Below, one piece after another: positions 19,301 to 27,533 of a DNA stretch of 64,000 nucleotides. The notes beneath the pieces are model-generated. The model worked only from the letters and a program-made list of their open reading frames with translations, ran no database searches and was not told where the DNA came from. Each line of letters begins with the position of its first letter. The first letter of the stretch is position 1. Source of the DNA: Oceaniferula marina (GTDB taxonomy: Bacteria > Verrucomicrobiota > Verrucomicrobiia > Verrucomicrobiales > Akkermansiaceae); assembly GCF_013391475.1 (NCBI RefSeq), contig NZ_JACBAZ010000008.1:124001-188000 (forward strand), read 5' to 3'. A program made the position numbers and the translations under genes.

Positions 19301-19730
19301 AAACATCCTCCGACTTCATCAAATCCAGCAGCAATGACTCTTCCGGAGCTCCACGGACGATCACCGGCTTCCCATTTTCACGAGGTTCAAAGGCAAAGGA
19401 TTCGCGGTCGATCCGTAAGGGTGCATCCTTCGGCTCGCGAGTCCCCGAGTCCGGACCGTGGCAATGGTAGCATTTTTCCGACAATATCGGCTGGATGTGG
19501 GCATTGAAAGTCACCAACTCAGGTAAACCATCGGATTCCGGGGAGGTCGATGGGGATGTCGATGGGGAAGTCGAAACATGGCTCGCAGAGCGTTCGTCAC
19601 TGCCTGAACCCTGATCCTGATCGCAGGAGAGGAGCAACATGCCGGATGCCAGCGCAAACAATCGAGTGATCATCCGTGAGCTGAGAGCGAGACTTGAGGG
19701 GAGGTTTTGTATTTGATCCTTAGCCACCAT
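16386..19730 (-). CDS. planctomycete-type cytochrome C, DUF1549/DUF1553 (PSD1) lipoprotein with LamG insert
   Basis: A 1114-residue surface protein. A lipobox (LLLSC, Cys36) is followed by a Ser/Thr/Pro linker of TSPS units. Then comes a cytochrome-c-like domain with heme motif C87-YHC-H91 (KCYHCHGPDS), then DUF1549 (RNPIDQFVLAKMEEAGL, RRLLRRITFDVIGLPP, WLDAARYADTHG, HDHKFDPVSQKEFYQ). A LamG/concanavalin-like domain sits near 560-700 (GFVYVEGSPNGAI, KQWHHVWVVYDPS). DUF1553 comes last (GLAEWLVSTENPLTSR, NRYWHYLFGRGIV). The alternative start MITRLFALAS at 19673 also keeps the lipobox. It is cotranscribed with DUF1501. Function is unproven; redox-linked polymer breakdown at the cell surface is inference. 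Confidence 0.93.
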   Translation of the reverse strand: MVAKDQIQNLPSSLALSSRMITRLFALASGMLLLSCDQDQGSGSDERSASHVSTSPSTSPSTSPESDGLPELVTFNAHIQPILSEKCYHCHGPDSGTREPKDAPLRIDRESFAFEPRENGKPVIVRGAPEESLLLDLMKSEDVSEIMPPPKSHKTMSPEEIALVEKWIKQGAEYQEHWAFLAPQKAELPKVKADRWVRNPIDQFVLAKMEEAGLQPNPPQNPRRLLRRITFDVIGLPPEPEEVDQFEKAFQEDPVAAVNEVLDRLFQMPAYGEQQGRLWLDAARYADTHGIHIDNFREIWPYRDWVVDAFNRNMPFDRFTVEQLAGDLLESPTLDQKVATGFNRCLPTTGEGGSIADEVNAMYATDRVNTTFGVWQGLTVGCAECHDHKFDPVSQKEFYQLTAFFRNTTMAALDRNNGRHPPSVFVPRPGDRPRLAEIEKEIEHWQEVAGTKQSQYKLERKKAFQDWLKQLPDRGGQPHRTVDKEIVSLPLRVTGGGELLGYTAGNPTSWKVDVKSRPGVFGPALSLGGQSSIELGDLADFDGKRGFSFGGFVYVEGSPNGAILARMDSSDHHRGWDLWLQGGKVGAHIVDQWPDRAVKAVANKALTAKQWHHVWVVYDPSKKKSSLTIYIDGKAEALSYSHNTKLRAIDTKVPLRLGAREGNDSALQGVVAVQDLRIVSRPMPAKEVNKMLFDSLVDEAGQLQEVKGRKGNAALLAALRKQFDVTHPSKPTEEDQKIKALTAEAERLKKRGSYSLVMEEKKDRDPFAYILERGDYASKGEKVSAGTPAVLPAMTEEMQVNRRGLAEWLVSTENPLTSRVTINRYWHYLFGRGIVETTEDFGIMGGRPSHPELLDWLALEFVEQGWDVQHMLRTIIGSSTYQQSAGLSPEKLEKDPLNVLFTRAPRFRMHGEQIRDMALSASDLLVDEVGGAPVKPYQPEGIWEAVAMNQSNTRHYKQDSGEKLYRRSIYTIWKRTAPHPAMELLNAPARETFCVRRERTNTPLAAFVLMNDEQLVEACRVLAEKAMKEGKGEQQRLDLITQRLLARSLKDDERKIVAQSLNEALQLYQSDPEAASKLLAVGDSEADPSLPAAEFAAWTMVTTQILNLDEAQTK

Positions 19731-19782
19731 CCAGAGCTATACGACAGCCCTCCTGCGCATATTTCACAACGAAACTAAAAAT

Positions 19783-19971
19783 TCACTCTTTCCGTGACTG
19801 CCGAAGTTGCGCTGGTGCCACGGCTTGCTTTCTCCGCTTCGAAACAGCACAACCACACCGCCCGCCACAGCATTTGGCATCATGCGCCTTTTTCCAACGC
19901 CACAAGAACATGCCCAGCGTGATGACAACAATCAGGGGAGCCGCGTAACTCTGCCAGTTCATCCAATCCAT
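19783..19971 (-). CDS. FeoB-associated Cys-rich membrane protein
   Basis: A 62-residue protein with one membrane segment (SYAAPLIVVITLGMFLW) followed by basic residues and the cluster CCGGRCGC. This is the hallmark of the small partner often encoded after feoB. It starts 46 bp downstream of the feoB stop on the same strand. The Cys cluster may handle ferrous iron or stabilise the FeoB complex (inference by analogy with FeoC-type partners). Confidence 0.85.
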   Translation of the reverse strand: MDWMNWQSYAAPLIVVITLGMFLWRWKKAHDAKCCGGRCGCAVSKRRKQAVAPAQLRQSRKE

Positions 19972-20017
19972 GGTTCAAACTACAACATGATTTTAAGAGC
20001 TCAAAGCGAAAGCACAA

Positions 20018-21922
20018 TTACACCAGCAAACTACCAAGCTGGTAAACGGTGAATGCGGCCAACCAGGCAACCAGCGACATCCCTCCCAGCTGGGCCAATG
20101 CCCACTTCCAAGACCCGGATTCCCGCCGGACCACCACCGTGGTCGGCAAACATTGCAGAGCATAGACGAAAAAGACCAACAAGCTCAAGGTCGTGACCGG
20201 CGTGTAAATCTTGCGCCCGTCAGGCCAGGTCGCCTGATCCAACTGGCCACGAAGCCGCTCCAGAAAAGCCTCCTCGTCATCCACTTCTTCAACCGAATAA
20301 GAAATCGCCAAATTGGCATTAAAAACCTCACGCGCTGCAAACGATGCAATCAGGGCCGTTCCCGTTCGCCAATCATAGCCGAGAGGCTTGACCACGGGTT
20401 CGATCGCATGGCCAACCCTCCCCATATAACTTTGTTCTAGAGCCAATGAGGGGTTCTCAGCAGCCGGGGAGCCTTCCTCAGGTTTGGGATACGTCTGAAG
20501 CGCCCAAAGTAAAATACAAAGCCCAAGAATCACCGTGCCCGCATTCCGTATAAAGGCCCAAGCACGCTCAAGTAAATGCCGCCCAATGTATGACCAGTCA
20601 GGCCGACTGTAGACCGGAAGTTCCATCAAAAAATGTGACGCCTCTTCCTCCCCCTTCACCTTGGGCGCCAGCAACCAGGCGGCAAACAAGGCCGTCACCG
20701 TTCCCAGAGCATAGACTCCGGCCAAAACGAGAGCCTGCATCCAAGCCCCCTGTCCGGCCATTAACATGCCAATCAGCAGAGAATACACCGGCAGACGGGC
20801 GGTACAACTCATCCACGGAGCAATCAATATCGTCAGAAGGCGTTGCTTGGCACTATCCATGCTGCGCGTCGCCATAATCCCCGGGATGGCGCAGGCATAA
20901 GAACTCATCAATGGTAAAAACGCCCGACCACTCAAGCCGACCCTCCCCATCAAGCCGTCCATCAGCATCGCCGCCCGTGTCATGTACCCCGTCGTTTCCA
21001 TCAGTCCGATGAAAAACAACAACATCAAAATCTGCGGTAAGAAAATCACCACACTCCCAACTCCGTCAATCACCCCGTTGATCACCAAATCCTTCACGTC
21101 CCCCTCGGACATCCATCCGTCAACAAGCCCTTTGACCGCATCAATCCCGGTCTCCACCCAGCCCATGGGATACGCGGAAACACTGAAAATCGTGTAAAAA
21201 ATCCCCAGCATCAAGCCGATAAAAATGCCCCAACCGGCAAGTGGATGCAACACCACCTGGTCGATTTTGTCACTGATCGTCATGCCTCCCAACTCCAAGC
21301 GCCGCGTCGCGTGTGCACATATTTCCTGCACCCGCGCAGTTCGGGCCTGAGACAGGGCCTCATCACTCACCATGGCCTCACGACTCAAACCATGGCTGGC
21401 CGCTTGTGCCGGGTGAGGGAACGGATGCCGGATCGCGTGCTTGAGATCGATCACTCCCTTCCCCGTATTGGCCTGACATGGCACCACGGGCAAGCCGAGT
21501 TCTTCAGCGAGCATCTCCACATTGATTCTCACCCCCTGGGATTCAGCCAAATCCACTTTATTCAAGGCCACTACCACCGGCAATCCAAGATCCACAACCT
21601 GTAGCGCCAGATAAAGGTGCCGCTCCAGATTGGAGGCATCCACCACACAGACGACAGCTGATGGTTGTGCCTCGCCCTCTTGCGAACCAAAGAGCACATC
21701 CCGGGTAATCTTTTCGTCCGGAGACTTGGGATCCAGCGAGTAACATCCAGGAAGATCGAGCAATTCATACCGATTGCCGTGGGGCGTGCGAAAGGTCCCA
21801 GACACCCGGGTCACCGTAATCCCCGGATAATTACCGGTTTTCTGATTCGCCCCGGTCAGCGAATTAAACAGCGTGGTTTTTCCACAGTTGGGGTTTCCGA
21901 CAAGAGCTATGGTTTCCATCAT
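20018..21922 (-). CDS. feoB: ferrous iron transport protein B
   Basis: A 634-residue GTP-gated Fe(II) transporter. The N-terminal G domain shows G1 GNPNCGKTTLFN, G3 DLPGCYSLDP and G4 NKVD, then a helical regulator domain. Paired Gate motifs follow in the membrane part (FLPQILMLLFFIGLMETTGY, LMSSYACAIPGIMATRS, FAAREVF). About 8-10 membrane helices are visible. It is shorter than E. coli FeoB (773) but normal for the compact type. The gene is preceded by feoA (71 bp) and followed by the Cys-rich companion, forming a feo operon. Confidence 0.97.
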   Translation of the reverse strand: MMETIALVGNPNCGKTTLFNSLTGANQKTGNYPGITVTRVSGTFRTPHGNRYELLDLPGCYSLDPKSPDEKITRDVLFGSQEGEAQPSAVVCVVDASNLERHLYLALQVVDLGLPVVVALNKVDLAESQGVRINVEMLAEELGLPVVPCQANTGKGVIDLKHAIRHPFPHPAQAASHGLSREAMVSDEALSQARTARVQEICAHATRRLELGGMTISDKIDQVVLHPLAGWGIFIGLMLGIFYTIFSVSAYPMGWVETGIDAVKGLVDGWMSEGDVKDLVINGVIDGVGSVVIFLPQILMLLFFIGLMETTGYMTRAAMLMDGLMGRVGLSGRAFLPLMSSYACAIPGIMATRSMDSAKQRLLTILIAPWMSCTARLPVYSLLIGMLMAGQGAWMQALVLAGVYALGTVTALFAAWLLAPKVKGEEEASHFLMELPVYSRPDWSYIGRHLLERAWAFIRNAGTVILGLCILLWALQTYPKPEEGSPAAENPSLALEQSYMGRVGHAIEPVVKPLGYDWRTGTALIASFAAREVFNANLAISYSVEEVDDEEAFLERLRGQLDQATWPDGRKIYTPVTTLSLLVFFVYALQCLPTTVVVRRESGSWKWALAQLGGMSLVAWLAAFTVYQLGSLLV

Positions 21923-21993
21923 TCGTTTGATCAGCTAAATTCTTCACCTGCCGGGCTACCCCGACCGCATCGGCCTTGGACGTACCCCGCGAT

Positions 21994-22308
21994 TCAAGCC
22001 ACCTCAACCATCACCTGCTCACCCAGCTTCCGGCTCACCGCCAGTTTGGTCCCACACATCGAACACAACATGTTACGACCGTTCGACAGCTTGCAAATCT
22101 GCATTTCCTCACACAGACCAATCTCCCGCAAACGGCGACAGCCCTTTCCCTCCAGTTTGCAAATACGCAGCATGCAGCCCGCTTGCGCCTGACTCAAGGT
22201 CATCGCACTGTCCACTTTCAGCTCGCTGGCAATATCGGCAATCATCTCCACGCGCAATAGAGCGCAATTGAGACGCTGTTGCAATAAGTATTTTTCCTTC
22301 GGGGTCAT
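21994..22308 (-). CDS. feoA: FeoA family protein with N-terminal extension
   Basis: A 104-residue protein. Residues 35-104 form an SH3-like FeoA domain (MTLSQAQAGCMLRICKLEG, RRLREIGLCEEMQI, NMLCSMCGTKLAVS). Residues 1-34 are an extra, largely helical extension not typical of stand-alone FeoA (about 75 residues). The domain carries CSMCG and further Cys residues, which are unusual for FeoA. It is first in the feo operon. If the Met at residue 35 were the real start, the protein would have normal length; the extension has a normal ATG and an uninterrupted frame. Confidence 0.85.
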   Translation of the reverse strand: MTPKEKYLLQQRLNCALLRVEMIADIASELKVDSAMTLSQAQAGCMLRICKLEGKGCRRLREIGLCEEMQICKLSNGRNMLCSMCGTKLAVSRKLGEQVMVEVA

Positions 22309-22407
22309 TTTTCACTTCTGGGAATAAGTTCTGATATCCACATATTTCTTCTTTTCAGCTGACTTCACATCCTTTTGAATGTGGCTGGCGAAAAAAGCCT
22401 ACGACTT

Positions 22408-23802
22408 ATGATTACCACACACGCGAAAATCACACCCGTTCTTGACCCGGAATTTGTCCCTGCCGTCCTTTGGAACCGTGCCTTTGAAGCCAAGGTTGCT
22501 GAAGACCCGGGAGCTCACGATGTTGAGGTAGCCCTTGGCCGCACCGACGGCACCGTCTTCCGCCGTTCCGTTCGCATTCTCTCCCATGAAGGTGAAAACA
22601 TGGCCGACAACATCAAATACGTTGAGCGCCTGATCAAATTCATGCTCTGGGGACAGGGTGGAAGCCAGATTTTTATTGCCGGCAACGATGCTGTTGCAGC
22701 AGCACTGGCCGAGATGTATTCAGAAAACGGCTCCCGTAAATTCGATTGGGACATCGTCGGTAAAGGGATGTTTGGCGAATACATCAACGTGACAGCCACC
22801 ACCGCCGATGCCATTCCAGCAGAAAACAGCCCGGTAGCACCACTCGGCCGCCACTTGGAAGGATGCCGGATCGGCTTCGACCTTGGGGGATCGGACCGCA
22901 AATGCGCTGCGGTCATCGATGGCAAGGTGGTCTTCTCCGAGGAAGTCCCATGGGACCCTTATTTCAAGGAGGACCCAAGCTACCAATACGACGGAATTAT
23001 TCACTCCTTGAAGCTGGCTGCCGAGCATCTGCCACGCGTCGATGCCATCGGAGGATCTTCCGCTGGTGTTTACATCAACAACGAAGTCCGTATCGCTTCG
23101 CTTTTCCGAGGAATCAAGGACCCGGAGGTATTTGATACCGTCGTTCGCCCAATCTTCAAAAATATCTCTGAAAAAGAATACCCAGGTATCCCCTTCGACG
23201 TCATCAACGACGGTGAGGTCACCGCATTGGCGGGATCCATTTCGCTCGACACCAACTCCGTGCTCGGAGTCGCCATGGGAACCTCCGAAGCCGTGGGTTA
23301 TGTCGATCCTCAAGGCAATGTCACCACCCAGATCAACGAACTCGCCTTTGCTCCGGTGGATTACCGCGAAAACGGGCCGGTTGATGAGTGGTCCGGCGAC
23401 GAAGGATGCGGCGTCCAGTTCTTCTGCCAGCAAGGGGTTGCCCGCCTCGCACCAGCCGCTGGATTTGACTTCGGCGACATGCCCTTCCCCGAGCAACTGA
23501 TCAAAGTGCAGGAGGCCATGGCCGAAGGTGACGAAAATGCTGCCAAGATCTACCAAACGATTGGAACATGCTTCGGTTACGCCATCGCCCACTATGCGGA
23601 CTTCTACGAAATTGGCACCCTGATCATCATGGGCCGCGCCACTTCCGGACCCGGAGGCCAAATCATGATCGATGCAGCCAAGGAGGTGCTCGAGGCCGAG
23701 TTCCCTGAGCTCGCTGAGCAAATCACCATCACCCAGCCGGACGAAAAAATGAAGCGTCACGGCCAGGCGGTTGCCGCAGCATCCCTGCCGGCACTTGCTT
23801 AA
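22408..23802 (+). CDS. ROK-family-like sugar kinase/regulator with extra N-terminal domain
   Basis: A 464-residue ASKHA-fold protein. The phosphate-1 motif FDLGGSDRKCAAVID begins at residue 157, not near residue 5 as in ordinary ROK kinases. It is followed by VDAIGGSSAGVYINNE, FDVINDGEVTALAGS, GVAMGTSEAVGYVD and the C-terminal GTLIIMGRATSGPGG. No winged-helix HTH is visible in the first 150 residues, and no CxCGxxGC-type ROK zinc motif is seen. Glucokinase-like activity is possible but unproven. The gene is 99 bp from feoA, divergent. Confidence 0.75.
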   Translation: MITTHAKITPVLDPEFVPAVLWNRAFEAKVAEDPGAHDVEVALGRTDGTVFRRSVRILSHEGENMADNIKYVERLIKFMLWGQGGSQIFIAGNDAVAAALAEMYSENGSRKFDWDIVGKGMFGEYINVTATTADAIPAENSPVAPLGRHLEGCRIGFDLGGSDRKCAAVIDGKVVFSEEVPWDPYFKEDPSYQYDGIIHSLKLAAEHLPRVDAIGGSSAGVYINNEVRIASLFRGIKDPEVFDTVVRPIFKNISEKEYPGIPFDVINDGEVTALAGSISLDTNSVLGVAMGTSEAVGYVDPQGNVTTQINELAFAPVDYRENGPVDEWSGDEGCGVQFFCQQGVARLAPAAGFDFGDMPFPEQLIKVQEAMAEGDENAAKIYQTIGTCFGYAIAHYADFYEIGTLIIMGRATSGPGGQIMIDAAKEVLEAEFPELAEQITITQPDEKMKRHGQAVAAASLPALA

Positions 23803-23862
23803 ACTCAAACCGAGGGAAGGAGGAGGCCGCCTGTGCGCCTCCCCGCCCCTCTCTTCCGGCAG

Positions 23863-24357
23863 ATGCCCCCCCCCATCAAAGCCCGAATCATCTTTGACGA
23901 AAGGTCCCACCATGGGGCCTTTCGTTTACATCGCTGGCACCGCTATCGATATTGGATGTGGCTCCGGAGCGCCATCGGCATCGGAGTTTTTCCATTGGCC
24001 ATCTGGCTCATTTTCAGCGAAGGCTGGACACCATGGCCCATGCTTCTAATGCTGGTCGGCACCCTGGTGATGCTGCGCCCCATCATCTGGAACATGATGC
24101 AGGTCCGCTCATTGCACAAACTCCCGGGCTACGGCCAGGAAGTCTGTTACACAATCACCCCCGAGGCTTTACACATCGACGGAGAAAGTAAATCCGCCCG
24201 TCTCGACTCCCACCAAATCGTCGAGTGCGTACCGACCACACAGGGCATCCTGATCTACCATAGTAAAACATCTTACACTTGGCTGCCCCACTCTGCCTTT
24301 GATTCCACTACCGACTATCACCAGGCTGGAACATGGCTGAGCCAAATGGCTCAATAA
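23863..24357 (+). CDS. YcxB family membrane protein
   Basis: A 164-residue protein. Start MPPPIKARIIFDER is preferred to a GTG 30 bp upstream. Two adjacent membrane segments (IGIGVFPLAIWLIF and MLLMLVGTLVMLRPIIW) split a soluble domain. The C-terminal part TITPEALHIDGESKSARLDS and YHSKTSYTWLPHSAF matches the PH-like YcxB domain. Function is unknown. It lies 60 bp after the ROK-like gene and is probably cotranscribed. Confidence 0.7.
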   Translation: MPPPIKARIIFDERSHHGAFRLHRWHRYRYWMWLRSAIGIGVFPLAIWLIFSEGWTPWPMLLMLVGTLVMLRPIIWNMMQVRSLHKLPGYGQEVCYTITPEALHIDGESKSARLDSHQIVECVPTTQGILIYHSKTSYTWLPHSAFDSTTDYHQAGTWLSQMAQ

Positions 24358-24382
24358 ACAAACGTACCCGGCAGACGGGCCA

Positions 24383-25837
24383 TTATTTCATCCCGGTTCC
24401 TGGCCGAGAACCGACATAAAGCGCCTGGATCCCATCCAGATACTCCTGAATCGAATCCGACTCCCTGGGCTTGATCGACTCACGCTTCAACGCCCGGCTC
24501 AAATCGATGTATTGCTTGAAGCTACCGCTGACCTCGTCGGCCTGAGTAATATAATACCAATCCAGATAATCACGCACCCTGGTTCCCGCTTCCTGATACT
24601 TCATTCGAACATCGGCCAGCTTGTTTAGGCGCATCTGAATATCCTTGTCCTTGCCCAGGACAATTTCCCGCAGAATGATTTCATACTCGGCAATCAACGG
24701 TCGGTAATTGGGAAAACAACGGTAACTGATGCGTTCCAACTCCGCACTGGCGCCTGCCACAGCCGCTCTCCGGTCTTCAGGCTCCAAGGATAAAATTTCA
24801 CGGTATCCATCCATCCCAAGCGTCACCGACGCTTCATTTTCATCGCGGTAACGCAGCTTGAGTATACTCTCCAATCGTTTCTCGGTTTCCAGCAGGGAAT
24901 AGATCTGCGACACCGTAGCGGTCCCGAGTTCCGCCATTTCCAAATCCACCCATTTTTCCAAGCTGTTCTTTGATTTGTTCATGCTCGGAAAGTGTTTTCG
25001 CATCAGGTTTTCCTCTTCCCCCTTGAAGGTCGCCACATCAGAAAGGTAACCTTCCATTCCCCGCCGACCATCCGGTTGACGGAACAAGGCACTGACCATC
25101 GCCCCTGAAATGGCACGGAATGCCAAGGGGCGTCGCCCGTCTAATGCCTTCCACTCGGTTTCGGTCGACTCAAACACCTGCTGTAAGGGGAGAATCTCAA
25201 AATAAGGAACCCCCGCCTGATAAATCTTCCGGTTCGCCCTGCCGTATTTGAGGTCCAAGGCCTCCAACATCCCGACCACCAACCATGGCCGCACCAAGAC
25301 ATCCTCGCCTTCAGCAACCCGCTGTCCATCGCACAAGCCTCGCTCGTATAAAAGCAACTCCATCACGTGATATCGAAGCCGCTGATGGTCCACCCCCTTG
25401 GCTAAATGAAGATGCAGTTTTAAAAACGTCTTTCCCTGGATTTGTTCAATCTCGCGAACCAAGCTGCGTTTCTGCTCCCGGTCCCCCTCTTGGCCGTAGA
25501 GATAAATAATGATGGGAAGCTTCAGCTGGCGGCCTTTGTTTCCGGTCATTTCCGCCAATTCACCTCCTAACTTGCCAGCCAGAGATGCAATACCACCTCG
25601 AACACGCTGATGACTCCCGACCACGGTGAAACCTTCAAAGGTAGTCACCTGCTCGATCCCATCGCCAGCCTCTTCTGGAACCTTGCTTTCTTCTTCCACG
25701 GGAACCGCAGCCGGCGGTTGCCTGTCGAGACCATCCTCCGCGTCAAGCTGCGCATCCAACCATCCCGCACCTAGAAAAAAAAACCAGCCAGCCAGAACGG
25801 CAAGCTTTGTTTTTACGGGAAACAAAGAACAACTCAT
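24383..25837 (-). CDS. secreted protein of unknown function
   Basis: I do not recognise this 484-residue protein. The N-terminus KTKLAVLAGWFFFLGAGWLDA is a signal peptide, followed by an acidic, Pro-rich linker. The body is mostly helical and charged: LPIIIYLYGQEGDREQKRS, LHLHLAKGVDHQRLRYHVME and a region around 180-300 that resembles degenerate peptidase-like helical domains but lacks HExxH. Its start overlaps or abuts the stop of the preceding membrane-protein gene (TAGTGATG), so the two are translationally coupled. A GTG directly before the ATG is an alternative start. Confidence 0.65.
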   Translation of the reverse strand: MSCSLFPVKTKLAVLAGWFFFLGAGWLDAQLDAEDGLDRQPPAAVPVEEESKVPEEAGDGIEQVTTFEGFTVVGSHQRVRGGIASLAGKLGGELAEMTGNKGRQLKLPIIIYLYGQEGDREQKRSLVREIEQIQGKTFLKLHLHLAKGVDHQRLRYHVMELLLYERGLCDGQRVAEGEDVLVRPWLVVGMLEALDLKYGRANRKIYQAGVPYFEILPLQQVFESTETEWKALDGRRPLAFRAISGAMVSALFRQPDGRRGMEGYLSDVATFKGEEENLMRKHFPSMNKSKNSLEKWVDLEMAELGTATVSQIYSLLETEKRLESILKLRYRDENEASVTLGMDGYREILSLEPEDRRAAVAGASAELERISYRCFPNYRPLIAEYEIILREIVLGKDKDIQMRLNKLADVRMKYQEAGTRVRDYLDWYYITQADEVSGSFKQYIDLSRALKRESIKPRESDSIQEYLDGIQALYVGSRPGTGMK

Positions 25838-25839
25838 CA

Positions 25840-26625
25840 CTACCTCGCGGGCTGATTACTCAATCGGGGGTCCAGAGTGATCCGCCCGTGTTCGACGACC
25901 ACATCATGAATTTGAAGCGCTTTCTCAGCCCCCTTGGACTCATCGCGGTAAAGCTTAAGCTCTTCAGCCAGTTCTTCGGCCATCGCACTGAATGCCGGCA
26001 TCACAAGACGCGCAAATCCGCCAGGCAACTTCACTTGGCCCACTTGGGAAGCATGCCGATGAATACTGAAGCCATTGTCGATGGGTTCGAAGCGCATGAA
26101 TATCGATGTCACATGGCGAATTCCCTTCGGAAGCTCCCTTTCAATCGCAAACTCAATCTCGCCAGGCTTGAAATTCACCCAGGTTCCAACCACCGACAAC
26201 TCCTTTTCCAACAGCCCGCCCTGCTTCACTTGCAGCCGCTTTCTCAGCCAGGCGTTCACCTCCCGCTCGTGAAAACTCACCGGCTCATTGCGCTCAATCG
26301 CCGTCTTCAATCGCTGCGGCAAGGGTGACACCGGCAAGCGCGTTCCGTTTAAAAGTTCGCGACGACCATCAATTTCATCCACATCATAACTTTTGATGGC
26401 AGGAAAGACCTTCACTCCGGAAAGCTCCAAATCCATCACTTGCTGGTTGAATTTTTCAGGTTTGCCCACCGGCTGCCAGATAAAATAGACGTGAAACCCA
26501 AGGTAAGCCATCACCAGAAACAATCCCAATAACAACAATCGCTTGAAGAAACCTCCCTTTCTGACCTTCGCTGGGGACTGAGCCTCTGCTTTCTTGGGTC
26601 TGTCGCTCTGTTTTTGGTCTGCCAT
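25840..26625 (-). CDS. single-pass membrane protein of unknown function
   Basis: A 261-residue protein. The basic N-terminus (KKAEAQSPAKVRKGGFFKR) precedes one membrane helix (LLLLGLFLVMAYLGFHVYFI), leaving about 210 residues outside the cytosol. The periplasmic part has FHEREVNAWLRKRLQ, FKPGEIEFAIERELPKG and C-terminal VVEHGRITLDPRL. Such segments recur in verrucomicrobial envelope proteins, but I cannot name a family. It is divergent from the ECF sigma gene, with 150 bp between starts, and coupled to the secreted protein downstream. Confidence 0.65.
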   Translation of the reverse strand: MADQKQSDRPKKAEAQSPAKVRKGGFFKRLLLLGLFLVMAYLGFHVYFIWQPVGKPEKFNQQVMDLELSGVKVFPAIKSYDVDEIDGRRELLNGTRLPVSPLPQRLKTAIERNEPVSFHEREVNAWLRKRLQVKQGGLLEKELSVVGTWVNFKPGEIEFAIERELPKGIRHVTSIFMRFEPIDNGFSIHRHASQVGQVKLPGGFARLVMPAFSAMAEELAEELKLYRDESKGAEKALQIHDVVVEHGRITLDPRLSNQPAR

Positions 26626-26775
26626 AATCGCGACGAGGGGTAACAAATTCCGATTCGCATGGAAAGCACAGATTCTCGAAGGCAAGCAAATCAACAAATC
26701 ACCTTGCCAGAGAGGCAAGAGAATGGAAAATATGAGCAACCTTTGCCAGTCTCCGGGGTTGAACGAGTCATAACC

Positions 26776-27468
26776 ATGACCAGCGCATCCGCCACCATCA
26801 AGCTCCCGCAGGCTGCCATCGAAGCAACACCTATGCCCGACCCCCGCGCCAGCAGTCCAGCCTCCACGGACGATGTCAGCCCTTCCGCCAGCCACCTCAG
26901 TGAGGATGACACGGACGTCGAGCTGATGCAGCGTGTCGCCAAACAGGACGAAGCAGCCTTTGAGCAGCTGATTGAGCGCCACCAACATGCGGTGATCGGA
27001 ACCGTGGCAAAAATGCTGGGCAACCCGTCTGACGCCGAAGACATTGCCCAACAAGTATTCATCCGAATCTGGAAGAGCGCCCCCCGCTACAAGCCTACCG
27101 CCAAATTTACGACCTTCCTCTTCACCATCGCACGCAACCTCGTCTTCAATGAAAGCCGGAGACGCAGCCGCAAAAAAGAATACTCGATGGACGAGCGGGA
27201 GGATGATTTTCACCTCCAGACACCTGACCCCCAACAAGCGAGGCCGGATCAAGACGTTCTGCACGCAGAACTCCAACACGCTGTTGACCAAGCAATTGCC
27301 TCGCTACCCGAAAAGCAACGGATGGCTGTCATTCTCCGCCGTTACGAAGGGATGCCATACGACGAAATCTCCGAGGTCCTCGGGCTTTCAATCTCAGCGG
27401 TCAAAAGCCAACTCTTCCGGGCCAGAACCACCCTGAGGGAAACCCTGCAACAATACCTCAATCAGTAG
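26776..27468 (+). CDS. ECF-type RNA polymerase sigma factor
   Basis: A 230-residue sigma-70 family protein. Region 2 is FEQLIERHQHAVIGTVAKML to DAEDIAQQVFIRIWKSAPRY and FTTFLFTIARNLVFNESRR. Region 4 is LPEKQRMAVILRRYEGMPYD to EVLGLSISAVKSQLFRART. There is no region 3, which defines ECF. A Pro/Ser/Ala-rich leader of about 50 residues precedes region 2. The start at 26776 leaves 150 bp for a divergent promoter; an ATG at 26659 would leave only 33 bp. No anti-sigma gene adjoins on this strand. The divergent membrane and secreted pair could take that role (inference). Confidence 0.92.
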   Translation: MTSASATIKLPQAAIEATPMPDPRASSPASTDDVSPSASHLSEDDTDVELMQRVAKQDEAAFEQLIERHQHAVIGTVAKMLGNPSDAEDIAQQVFIRIWKSAPRYKPTAKFTTFLFTIARNLVFNESRRRSRKKEYSMDEREDDFHLQTPDPQQARPDQDVLHAELQHAVDQAIASLPEKQRMAVILRRYEGMPYDEISEVLGLSISAVKSQLFRARTTLRETLQQYLNQ

Positions 27469-27533
27469 AGGCTCCCAGCGCGGGTGAAGATGGCGTATTT
27501 CTGCCTTTCCAGCGATGCTCGGCACGGCCTAGG

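Noticed and set aside
19540-19580. Short tandem repeat in the DUF1549/1553 gene as a possible phase-variable tract
   Set aside because: It is an in-frame Thr-Ser-Pro-Ser linker of about three units; changes would not shift the frame.
22720-23913. Long open frame of about 397 codons antisense to the ROK-like gene
   Set aside because: It has low-complexity, repetitive composition and no motif, while the plus strand carries clear ASKHA motifs through the same region.
26659-26775. Upstream ATG giving a 39-residue longer ECF sigma factor
   Set aside because: It leaves only 33 bp to the divergent start and adds unconserved residues; the later ATG at 26776 is preferred.
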